A stretch of 64,000 nt of DNA from Aridibacter sp965216195 (lineage in GTDB: Bacteria; Acidobacteriota; Blastocatellia; Pyrinomonadales; Pyrinomonadaceae): assembly GCA_965216195.1 (NCBI GenBank), contig OZ244151.1:1054001-1118000 (forward strand), read 5' to 3'. A model generated the notes under the pieces. That model was given only the letters and a program-made list of their open reading frames with translations, searched no databases and was not told the origin of the DNA. The position numbers were made by a program, and so were the translations under genes. Shown piece by piece: positions 7,722 to 15,998 of this stretch (the first letter of the stretch is position 1; each line of letters opens with the position of its first letter).

Positions 7722-10091
7722 ATGAAAAGACTTACATCAAAACCAGTAACGATACTGCTTTTATTTACTTTATTGATGCTTTTTCCGTTTTTTGGGTGTT
7801 ATGCCAAACCGCGGCCGAAAATTGATAAAACATATGAATTAGGGGGTTTGATGCAGGAGGTCGTCGTTAGGCGCGACTACCGATCGATTCCATATATCGA
7901 AGCCAAAAATGAAGCCGATCTATATTTTGCGCAAGGCTATGAGACCGCCCGGGATAGACTTTGGCAGATGGATTTGCTCAGACGTGTCGCGCGTGGGCGT
8001 CTAGCCGAGCTCTTCGGTAAACAGGTGCTCAATGAAGATAAACGCTGGCGGAGGTACGGTTTTTCGGAAATTGCGAAAGAGTCTTTGAGGGTGATGAGTC
8101 CGGTGCTAAGGAAGGGTCTTGAGAATTATTCGCGTGGTGTAAACGCCTATATAGATGGGTTAAACGAGAAGACTCTCCCGGTAGAATTTCAGATTTTGCA
8201 GTATAAACCTGAAAAATGGGAGCCGACGGACACAATCGTGATCGGGAAAATTCTTGCTGACAGTTTGAGCACGACCTGGTGGATGGATTTAAATCGCGCA
8301 GCGCTCAAGAAACTGCCGAAACGAAAATACGAGTCTTTGACGAATAAAGTGACCCCAAGCGACGTAGTTCTTTATGGCAAGGATTCCGAGAATTCGGAGC
8401 GTGAAGCGGCTTACCTGGGTGGAGCAGCTGGAGAAACCCAGGAGCTCAACGAATTTATTGCCGACGCAAAGGCTACTCGCAAAAGCTCTCTCGAAAGGAT
8501 TGGTTTTTATGCCAAGCGTCTCGCGGCGAGCAACAACTGGGTGATTTCGGGCAAGAAAACCTCTGACGGGAATGCGATTTTGGCAAATGACCCGCACCTG
8601 CGCGCGACAGCGCCCGGGATTTGGTATCTAACGCATCTTTCAATGCCCGGAATGAGGGTTGCCGGAGTTACTTTTCCAGGGGTTCCGGGGATTGTCCTTG
8701 GTCATAACCAGCATATTGCCTGGGGCGCAACCAATGTCGGACCAGACGTACAAGACGTCTATATCGAGCGGTTTAACGACAAGGGCGAGTACAAAACTCC
8801 TGACGGCTGGGAAAAGGCGCGTGTGCGCACTGAGGAAATCAGTTTCCGACCAAATCCTTTATCTCCAAAGACTAAAAGTGAAACTTTTGAAGTTTTGGAA
8901 ACCAGAAATGGCGTGGTTTTTAGGGATCAGAAAGATGGAAAGAAACTAGCCCTAAAGTGGTCTGGGCGAAACCCAAAGAATCAGGAATTTGAGGCCTTTT
9001 TTGGGCTCAACCGAGCGAAAAACTGGAAGGATTTCAAAAAATCTTTAAAAACTTACGGCGGAGCGGCACAAAACTTCATCTATGCGGACCGAAAGGGAAA
9101 CATAGGTTGGCACGTCGGCGGAAACATCCCCGTGCGGAGGAAGGGAGAAGGTGCTTTTCCCTATGACGGTGCGACTAACGACGGCGATTGGATCGGCTCG
9201 ATTCCTTTTGACGAACTCCCTCATCTATACAATCCGGAAAGCGGGTTTATAGCAACGGCAAACCAACGCATTGTTGGCACGGATTATAAATACCAGCAGA
9301 TGACCAGGCAGTTTGCCGGCCCTTGGCGCGCCCGACGCATTTTCAATCGCATCGATAAGAGCGAAAAAATCACCGTCGAAGATGTCGCCGATATGCAGTT
9401 TGATTCATACAACATACCGCTTGCTAAGTTTGCGAAAGAGATAATTCGAAGGAAGGCGGCGTCAACTGAAACGTTGAAAATTTTGTCAGCTTGGGACGGC
9501 AAAATGACTTCCGATTCGGTTGGCGCAACGCTCGCCGATCAGGTCAGCCGCTGTGTTGGAGTAACTATTGCAAACGAAAATAAACCGGCATCTCAGTGGT
9601 TTTTGCGTCAGTCTGTCCTGCCCTGGGCGATTCAGAAAAACGATATGCTGTGGCTTCCCAAGCGATTTTCGGGCTGGACGGACGTCTTAAAATATTGCGA
9701 TGGCGAAACTCGAAAGCGTCTTGCAAAACGTTTCAAGGGCGAAGATCAATCCGGTTGGAAATGGGGCGCCTACCGCGTGGTGAGTTTTCAACATCCGCTT
9801 GCTGCAGCGCCTCTTATTGGCGGACAGTTTAAGATGAGTTTTACTGACGTAAACGGCAGCGGGCAAACACCAAACGTTGGAACAAATGTCTCGATGCGCT
9901 TTATCGCAACACCTGGAAACTGGGACAATTCACGCCACGTGCTCCCGCTTGGGCAAAGCGGCGATCCGCAGTCAAAACATTGGAAAGATCAATACGAATC
10001 CTGGCGGGATGGCAAGGCGCCCGTATTTCCTTTTTCGGAGGAGGCTGTGAAGGCGGCTGCGAAGGGAACTGTTATGCTAAAAGGGAAGTAA
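7722..10091 (+). CDS. Penicillin acylase family (Ntn hydrolase) lipoprotein
   Basis: 789 residues. The leader ends in FPFFGC, a lipobox. The alpha-chain part has DLYFAQGYETARDRLWQMDL, as in penicillin G acylase. Autocleavage is expected just before Ser270 in LAASNNWVISG, the new N-terminal nucleophile; DGNAILANDPHL, PGVPGIVLGHNQHIAWGATN and NFIYADRKGNIGWH are conserved beta-chain blocks. Such enzymes hydrolyse amides: beta-lactam side chains, acyl-homoserine lactones or cyclic lipopeptides. The natural substrate is not readable from sequence; quorum-signal or lipid-amide degradation is possible. It diverges from the cytochrome c gene across 120 bp. Confidence 0.92.
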   Translation: MKRLTSKPVTILLLFTLLMLFPFFGCYAKPRPKIDKTYELGGLMQEVVVRRDYRSIPYIEAKNEADLYFAQGYETARDRLWQMDLLRRVARGRLAELFGKQVLNEDKRWRRYGFSEIAKESLRVMSPVLRKGLENYSRGVNAYIDGLNEKTLPVEFQILQYKPEKWEPTDTIVIGKILADSLSTTWWMDLNRAALKKLPKRKYESLTNKVTPSDVVLYGKDSENSEREAAYLGGAAGETQELNEFIADAKATRKSSLERIGFYAKRLAASNNWVISGKKTSDGNAILANDPHLRATAPGIWYLTHLSMPGMRVAGVTFPGVPGIVLGHNQHIAWGATNVGPDVQDVYIERFNDKGEYKTPDGWEKARVRTEEISFRPNPLSPKTKSETFEVLETRNGVVFRDQKDGKKLALKWSGRNPKNQEFEAFFGLNRAKNWKDFKKSLKTYGGAAQNFIYADRKGNIGWHVGGNIPVRRKGEGAFPYDGATNDGDWIGSIPFDELPHLYNPESGFIATANQRIVGTDYKYQQMTRQFAGPWRARRIFNRIDKSEKITVEDVADMQFDSYNIPLAKFAKEIIRRKAASTETLKILSAWDGKMTSDSVGATLADQVSRCVGVTIANENKPASQWFLRQSVLPWAIQKNDMLWLPKRFSGWTDVLKYCDGETRKRLAKRFKGEDQSGWKWGAYRVVSFQHPLAAAPLIGGQFKMSFTDVNGSGQTPNVGTNVSMRFIATPGNWDNSRHVLPLGQSGDPQSKHWKDQYESWRDGKAPVFPFSEEAVKAAAKGTVMLKGK

Positions 10092-10214
10092 TTACCAGCA
10101 AACTGCGGAGACTCGGGAAAATAATATTTTCTCGTTCGTACAATCCGCTGTTGATTTAGCGACAAACTGACAATCCTTCCAGCAAAATCGTCTTCTAAGT
10201 GCGTTTAGGAATCC

Positions 10215-10512
10215 GCTGCGCACAAAGCTTTGTGGACGAAGTTGGCTTTGAATCTGGGTAAGAAGCAAGCCTCCTCGCTGTTTCAGGTAATCTCAGGACG
10301 TTACGAGCTCGAATCAGCAACCGATCCTTACATCGAACAAGGCGTTCGGCGAATGGGGCGATGTTTTTGCAGGTGACGCCGTGATGGCTAGCGCCGCCCT
10401 TGATCGTCTCCTTCATCGTTCGACCATTATCAATATCAACGGCGACAGCTATCGCATGTTGGAGAAAAAGAAAGCAGGCGTCGAATTGACTGAAAAAGCG
10501 ACGGCAGACTAA
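10215..10512 (+). pseudogene. IstB-like remnant of an IS21-family element
   Basis: Degenerate translation recovers the C-terminal third of the IS21 ATPase IstB across frameshifts and one stop: VDEVGFESG (Walker B region) from 10232, then EASLL, then LFQVISGRYE, then TSNKAFGEWGDVFAGDAVMA and LDRLLHRSTIININGDSYRM, ending in EKATAD-stop at 10510-10512. IstB is the DNA-dependent ATPase that chooses the target for the IS21 transposase IstA. No istA or upstream istB half remains. A protein-like open frame on the opposite strand is only its shadow. The following ~150 bp (to about 10660), with TTGACAGTTAC and GTGTCAATTTATTTC, resemble an IS21-type terminal region. Confidence 0.8.
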
Positions 10513-10692
10513 GCGGCTTTTGTAAATTGCCCGATCGGCGAGCGTTTGAAAACTATATACGGGTTGGTTCAAATTTTATTTGCACGTACCCGGGTCAAAA
10601 CTATCTGCATGTTGACAGTTACAAAACGTTTCGCGATTCACGGTGTCAATTTATTTCTTTGCCAGCTAACGCCTCTAAGTTCACGAAATTGT

Positions 10693-10965
10693 CTATTCAG
10701 CGTCAGTCCAATCAGCTTGATCAATACAAAATTCCCAGCTGGCTTGTAATTCTGCCTTTTCGATAGTTTCATGATAGGTGTCAGTCAGTTCTTCGCCGTG
10801 CCTGTCACAGTAAAATAAATAGTATCCTTCATCATTGTCATATTTCGCAATTTTCAACTGATACGGTCTTGGCAGCACCGTCTTTCCCACAAAATGCCGT
10901 GTTTTTTCCGTAATACGGTGCCGGTTTTTGAGTATTACACTCTTCAAAATTCTATATTTGGACAT
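10693..10965 (-). CDS. Candidate immunity protein for the adjacent Rhs C-terminal toxin
   Basis: 90 residues from the ATG at 10965, preceded by GAGGAAG two bases upstream. No known family is recognised with certainty. It is small and soluble, with a basic N-terminal third and a more acidic end (TYHETIEKAELQASWEFCID). It starts 7 bp behind the stop of the rhs 3' fragment on the same strand. Rhs and other polymorphic toxin genes are followed by their immunity genes in just this way, so an immunity role is the best guess, from position alone. The IS21 remnant lies behind it. Confidence 0.55.
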   Translation of the reverse strand: MSKYRILKSVILKNRHRITEKTRHFVGKTVLPRPYQLKIAKYDNDEGYYLFYCDRHGEELTDTYHETIEKAELQASWEFCIDQADWTDAE

Positions 10966-10972
10966 AACTTCC

Positions 10973-12230
10973 TCAAGGTACAATATGAACAACGGTGTTT
11001 TCGATCACTTGTCCGCCACTGAAATTTAAAGCCTCAAAATGCGCATGAAACGTCCTAGACGAAACTTCATGTGCACCAAGTCTAAATTGGCGCAAACCAT
11101 CATTTGAAACATACCGCCCGCTATTTTTACCAACCTCAGAATAGCCTTTTCCAAGATATTGTTCGGCCAAATCTAAAACTCTATTTTCCGCGACCTCCCC
11201 GCCAACATATTCTGGGGCTCGCCCAATATTTGGATTTCTAGCGCTGAAGTTAGGACCAACATTATTCGGTGTTGCAGAAGAGGAACGAGGTCTCGGTGGT
11301 TGCGGAATCTTAACGGGCGTCCTGTACGCTGGCAATCTTTGCAATCCCTTACTCGCTAATCCAAATGCCTTACCTAGTACCAAGCCACCCGCTGCCCCCG
11401 CAACAGCATTAAAAAGCAGCGGATTTTCGGGTCGATAGACCGGATCACACGGAGCTGGAGCATTTACGTAACTCGGAGACGTCAATATCAGAGCTGCTAC
11501 TCCGATAACAATCGGTATGACAATTACCGGAACTTCACCAGTTGGGTCTCTGAAACTGGCAGGATTATTATTTCCGTAGCGATATTGATTTAGCCCACCT
11601 TCCAGTCCAATCGGGTCTTCTGAAATAAACCTGCCTAGTTTAGCATCATACCATCTGGCCCGATTGTATTGCAGTCCCGAAAAATCATCATGCTCTCTGC
11701 CAGTGTATTGATATCTCGTCGATAAATTGGTCGTGGCTTTTCCGTAAGCATCGTAAGTAGTTGATTCCGTCACGTTTCCGCTTGAATCAACGACATTGCT
11801 TGTTGAGCCGAGATGATCTTTTAGGAAATACTGTGTCGAGTTGTTTGTTATCTGCCCGAGTTTGTTGTCGATGCTCAAAGCATTAATGTACTTCTTTGAG
11901 GTGCCATCTGAGTTTCCGTCTAAAAACACATTCAGGCCATCATAAGTAAACCTTGTCCAACCCCCATCGCTGGAAAGAGTTCTCTCAACTCTTCTTCCGA
12001 GCCCGTCATATTTATAACTGACGCTATCACCGCTCGGTTTAATCACCTGTTTCAAACGATTCTCATAGTCCCAAATGTATTGGGTTGTGCCTGTGGCATC
12101 AACCTTTGAGGTCATATTTCCATTTGCGTCATAAGTGTAAGTTGCCGTTGCAGTTGCTGTAAGTTTATTAAACCCAGAAGTTGTGTAGCTTGCGGAGAGA
12201 TGCGACGACGTCCTGTTTCCAACCTGATCG
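10973..12230 (-). pseudogene. rhs gene, 3' fragment: last YD repeats, Rhs core end and C-terminal toxin-like domain
   Basis: About 419 residues of the interrupted rhs gene. YD repeats (TYTYDANGNMTSK, WDYENRLKQV, YKYDGLGRRVERT) run into the Rhs core end (YQYTGREHDDFSGLQYNRA, then EDPIGLEGGLNQYRYGNNNP and RDPTG). Beyond it lies a hydrophobic stretch, a Pro-rich linker and a ~78-residue terminal domain with GYSEVGKNSGRYVSNDG and HEVSSRTFHAHFEALNFSGG. I cannot assign that domain to a toxin family. The IS element supplies an in-frame ATG at 12274 (MGSSLNLVLPFHTI), so a 433-residue protein could still be made. It reads on into the candidate immunity gene. Confidence 0.85.
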
Positions 12231-12249
12231 TAAATGGTATGAAAAGGTA

Positions 12250-12430
12250 GGACGAGGTTGAGCGAGCTTCCCATGAATCGTTAAGATTCAAAATAGAATG
12301 GTTCGGGCTTTGCCTGCTCAACCTCGTTTTCGCCTTAGCGTGAATTGATTTGAGCGGCGGTTTGACTATGCGTATAAGCCACTTAGAGCTTGCAGTCGTA
12401 AATAAGCCGCCCTTATCGCATCGGGCCATC
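12250..12430 (+). ncRNA. Candidate guide (bridge/seek) RNA in left end of IS copy 1
   Basis: The left end is strongly foldable. ACGAGGTTGAGC (12252-12263) pairs perfectly with GCTCAACCTCGT (12316-12327), enclosing an inner GAATC/GATTC hairpin. A second domain pairs GGCGGTTT (12356-12363) with AAGCCGCC (12404-12411), with inner GACT/AGTC and AAGC/GCTT pairs. Two stem-bounded loops resemble the bridge RNAs of IS110 elements. TCGTAAAT at 12396-12403 repeats the left insertion junction (12228-12235). RNA production and strand are inference; in IS1111-type elements the RNA is usually reported from the other end. Confidence 0.45.
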
Positions 12431-12514
12431 TTGAGCTAATAAAAGCTCGTATCAATATATGATGCTCGCTTCGGCGAACGTCAAACACCCTTAATTGGAG
12501 GTACTTAACGTTTT

Positions 12515-13927
12515 ATGAATTTAGCAGATTTTTTTGTGCGGAACAATTATTTTAATGAGTCTCAGCTATTCCTGGGTCTTGATCTCGGAAAGAAGACTTC
12601 GCAGCTTTGTGTTCTCGATCCAAACGGCAAGGAGTTGGCCAATTTTGCTTTTGCTTCAACGGCTAAGAACTTTGTTCTTATCGCCAAAGCATTGCGTAAG
12701 AATGATCACATCGCAATGGAGGTCTCAAACCCGGCCAATGCCGTGATGGCTATCTTTAAGAAACATTCGAAGGCAAAAGCGGTTCTTTCAAATCCGCTCT
12801 TTACACGTGCGATCTCAAAGGCACGGGTGAAGTCCGACCGCGAGGATGCCCGCAAACTGGCCGACCTTAACCGGATCAATTATCTCGAGACGGTCTGGTC
12901 TCCGGATGAAGACACTCTCAGGCTAAGGCATCTGATCACCGACCGCGAGGCTTTGGTCAAACACCGCACGGCGATCAAGAATCAGGTTCATTCCGTCTTG
13001 GCCAGAAATCTGATCGAATATCAGTTTACCGATCTCTTTGGATCAGAGGGCAGGGAGTGGCTCAGGTCTTTGCTTCTGGCCGACGAACTCGATTCCTTTG
13101 AAAGAGACCGCATCTCGTTTCTATTGGGCGAGCTCGATCGTCAGAATGCCCTGACAGAAGATGTCGATAAGCTGATTGCTTCCTTTATCCATTCAAGACC
13201 GGTCTTTTCGCACCAGCTTGATCTTCTTCTTTCGATACCGGGGGTTTCTTTGGCAGTCAGTGCCACCATTTTAGCAGCCATCGGAGATATCTCCCGCTTC
13301 TCCTCAAAACGGAAGTTCGCCTGCTACTTTGGCCTGACCCAAAGAATTAAACAAACCGGCGGCAAACCTCCACGTCCCGGAAAGATATCTAAACAGGGAA
13401 ACAGTTATGCCCGCTTTATGCTTATTGAAGCCGCCGAACACTTCCGGCGCTCTCCGGTCATATACAGAAATATGTATCAGCGGATCAAGAAGAAGAAGGG
13501 GCACAATGTCGCTATCGTTGCCGTTGCCAGAAGACTTGCCGAGGTAATCTATTCGATGCTTTCAAAAAACGAGGAGTTTATCTATGCACGTCCCCGTCTG
13601 ATGGACGAAAAACGAGCCCGGATCAGAAAACTCGCCCGCGATAAGGCTTCTCTTAACCTCAAACGCCGTCCATCCAATACGATCATTCGCGGAACCGCTC
13701 TCAGGGGAAGAGAGTTAAAAGAAGAGATCTTTAAGAGAGCCGCCGATGAGGCCTTGAAGATCAAGGATCTGATAGGTCTCGGTAAACGCCTAAGCGACGT
13801 ATCCCCGACAGGCTTTAATCCAAACAAACCCAATCATATCGATTGGCAGAAACTACTAAAGGAGGTCGCTACAACATACGCCAAAGAATTGGCGGCAAAA
13901 AAGAAAAAATCCAAAGCCCCGGCATAA
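12515..13927 (+). CDS. IS110/IS1111-type DEDD transposase, copy 1
   Basis: 470 residues. The N-terminal RuvC-like DEDD domain shows Asp23 (LGLDLGKKTSQ), Glu69 (IAMEVSNPANA) and Asp108/Asp111 (KSDREDARKLADL). A coiled middle region leads to the C-terminal transposase domain with LLLSIPGVSLAVSATILAAI, FACYFGLTQRIKQTGGK and ISKQGNSYARFMLIEAA, the block expected to hold the Ser nucleophile. IS110-family recombinases use an RNA from the element to choose donor and target DNA. A GGAGG lies 13 bases before the ATG, a long spacing. A Lys-rich tail ends the protein. Its product is identical to that of 15999-17411. Confidence 0.95.
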   Translation: MNLADFFVRNNYFNESQLFLGLDLGKKTSQLCVLDPNGKELANFAFASTAKNFVLIAKALRKNDHIAMEVSNPANAVMAIFKKHSKAKAVLSNPLFTRAISKARVKSDREDARKLADLNRINYLETVWSPDEDTLRLRHLITDREALVKHRTAIKNQVHSVLARNLIEYQFTDLFGSEGREWLRSLLLADELDSFERDRISFLLGELDRQNALTEDVDKLIASFIHSRPVFSHQLDLLLSIPGVSLAVSATILAAIGDISRFSSKRKFACYFGLTQRIKQTGGKPPRPGKISKQGNSYARFMLIEAAEHFRRSPVIYRNMYQRIKKKKGHNVAIVAVARRLAEVIYSMLSKNEEFIYARPRLMDEKRARIRKLARDKASLNLKRRPSNTIIRGTALRGRELKEEIFKRAADEALKIKDLIGLGKRLSDVSPTGFNPNKPNHIDWQKLLKEVATTYAKELAAKKKKSKAPA

Positions 13928-14112
13928 AACGAAACCGGGCTAAAAAACTAAAAAAGAATCACTTCGGGGTGCGGCTGCATTATAACTATTTTATCCCGGG
14001 CATTACCGGTTTATTCAAAACGCGATACGCCGCATCCGTAGTTTCAGGCAACTTAAAAAAAAGATAGAGTTATTTGTCAATTATTGCAGTTTCTACTTTA
14101 CCTTTTCATCAA

Positions 14113-15714
14113 TAAGCATAATTTTCACTTACACTTCCCGTAACTCCCGTCAGCCGGTCAATCGAATCATAAGCAAAATTCCGATTATCCTGCTTGTTCG
14201 TGATGTTCGATATCTGGCTTGCCTGATTATAAGAATAAACACGATTGTTGATCGCCACGTTCGATGCGACCGTAAAATCACGCATTCTTGTAAGTCTCGA
14301 CATCCCGTCATACTGATAGGTTGTATCAACTCCATTTGGTCTGGTGATTCTTCTCAAACGGTTAGCTTTGTCATAATTGAAGTCGATCTCAGCATTGTTG
14401 TTATTTACATCTATGATCTTCTGCAAACGGTTCGCCTTGTCCGAACGATGATCAAACTGATCGACGTCATTCAATTTCAAGAATCTACGATTTCCGGCGG
14501 CATCGTAAGAATAGCCAACCTTCTGCCCGTGCACATCCGTAACGTTCGACACCCAATCGCGAATGTTGTAGTTGAAATCGACCGTTCCGGTTTCATCCGT
14601 CGCCGTCTGGAGCCTCGAAAGTGCGTCATAAACATAAGTAACATTCTGCGACGAATCGGGATATTGAATTGTCCTCAAGCGATTCAAACGGTCGTACGTA
14701 TAGGTTGTGACGTCGCCTTTGTAATCGGTGCGCGTTCTGCGATTTCCGACGGGATCATACGTGTAGCTCATCGTCAGATTATCCCGTGTCTGAGTTCTGA
14801 GACGTCCAAGCGGATCGTATGTAAACCGATACTCCTGATTCTTCGCATCAATCACCTTCGTCATAAATGAACGCTTGTTGTAACGGAATTTCGTGTCCTG
14901 TCCCAAGGCATCCCTTGTTCTCACAAGCCGGTGTGCATTGTCGTAAAAGTAGAGCGTCTGACGGTTTGCGGAGTCGATACGCTTCTTCACATTCCCAACC
15001 GCATCATACTCAAAACGCTCTTCGAGCCTCGTTGCTCCTGCAGTTGCTTCGGGATAGATTACTTTCGAAAGCCGATCAAATGAATCGTACTCGTAGTTTG
15101 TTGTGTTGCCCTCGCCATCCGTTTGCGACACAAGATTCGACATAAGGTCGTAGCCGTAATTCGTAGTGTTAGTTAGAGCGTCGGTTACCGTAATCAGACG
15201 ATAGGCGTTGTCGTACGTAAAGCCAGTTGTAAAGTTTCGCTCGTCGGTTACAGACGTACGTCTCCCTGCAAGGTCGTAGCCGTAGAGCGTAGTCTTGGCG
15301 TTTGGGTATGTGATCTTATTGAGACGGTTGGCAGGATCGTACTCAAACGCAGTCGTGCGGTTTAACGCATTCGTTATACTCGTCAGACGCGAACGCGCAT
15401 CATAAGCATAATTCGTCGCCTTGCTATTGGCATCGACGACGCTGGTCAAGTTTCCAAACGCGTCGTAATTCATTAAAGTTGCATGATTCCGGGCGTTTGT
15501 AACGCTCGCAAGCTGACCAAGCTGCGTGTATGTAAAGGTTGTAACCCTACCGAGTGCATCAGTCGTCGTCAGAAGATTGCCTTTAGGATCGTACATGTTT
15601 GTCGTAACGCCGCCGAGGCGATCCGTCGCTGTCAGAATCTGCCCAAAAGAATTGTGAGTGTAAATCTCGGTGCCAAGTACATCAGTCATTGTCAGGCGAT
15701 TGCCCTGATCGTCG
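14113..15714 (-). pseudogene. rhs gene, middle fragment (YD repeats)
   Basis: 534 residues of tandem YD repeats, for example YDAFGNLTSVVDANSKATNY, YDLAGRRTSVTDERNF and YDPVGNRRTRTDYKGD. These form the wall of the hollow Rhs shell that encloses the C-terminal toxin. Both ends are cut by IS copies, each between the Tyr and Asp codons of a repeat. The frame is open throughout, with no decay, so the insertions look recent. As with the 3' fragment, the adjacent IS left end provides an in-frame ATG (15758, MGSSLNLVLPFHTI). Confidence 0.88.
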
Positions 15715-15733
15715 TAAATGGTATGAAAAGGTA

Positions 15734-15914
15734 GGACGAGGTTGAGCGAGCTTCCCATGAATCGTTAAGATTCAAAATAGAATGGTTCGGGCTTTGCCTG
15801 CTCAACCTCGTTTTCGCCTTAGCGTGAATTGATTTGAGCGGCGGTTTGACTATGCGTATAAGCCACTTAGAGCTTGCAGTCGTAAATAAGCCGCCCTTAT
15901 CGCATCGGGCCATC
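15734..15914 (+). ncRNA. Candidate guide (bridge/seek) RNA in left end of IS copy 2
   Basis: Same sequence and fold as in copy 1: outer 12-bp stem 15736-15747 with 15800-15811, second domain 15840-15847 with 15888-15895. The inner TCGTAAAT (15880-15887) repeats the left junction at 15712-15719. RNA status is inferred from structure and from knowledge of the IS110 family. Confidence 0.45.
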
Positions 15915-15998
15915 TTGAGCTAATAAAAGCTCGTATCAATATATGATGCTCGCTTCGGCGAACGTCAAACACCCTTAATTGGAGGTACTTAACGTTTT

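Larger units (their letters stand above)
12231..14112 (+). mobile_element. IS110-family (IS1111-like) insertion sequence, copy 1
   Basis: About 1.88 kb, found twice in this window without a visible difference (12228-14114 matches 15712-17598). Ends carry subterminal inverted repeats: ATGAAAAGGTA at 12239-12249 and its inverse at 14099-14109, set 6-8 bp and 3-5 bp from the ends. Such asymmetric subterminal repeats mark the IS1111 group. A TA dinucleotide lies at both junctions, so the limits are uncertain by 2-3 bp. Removing the element with one TA restores the rhs frame as NYA-YDQVGNR. It holds one transposase gene, a 280-bp left end and a 185-bp right end. Confidence 0.9.

Noticed and set aside
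10195..10572. Open frame of 125 codons on the minus strand
   Set aside because: It is the antisense shadow of the IstB remnant, whose plus-strand translation shows real family motifs.
12112..12429. Minus-strand open frame of 105 codons covering the IS left end
   Set aside because: It crosses the IS junction in a frame different from rhs, and the region is explained by RNA-like structure; the same frame recurs at the second copy only because the sequence is identical.
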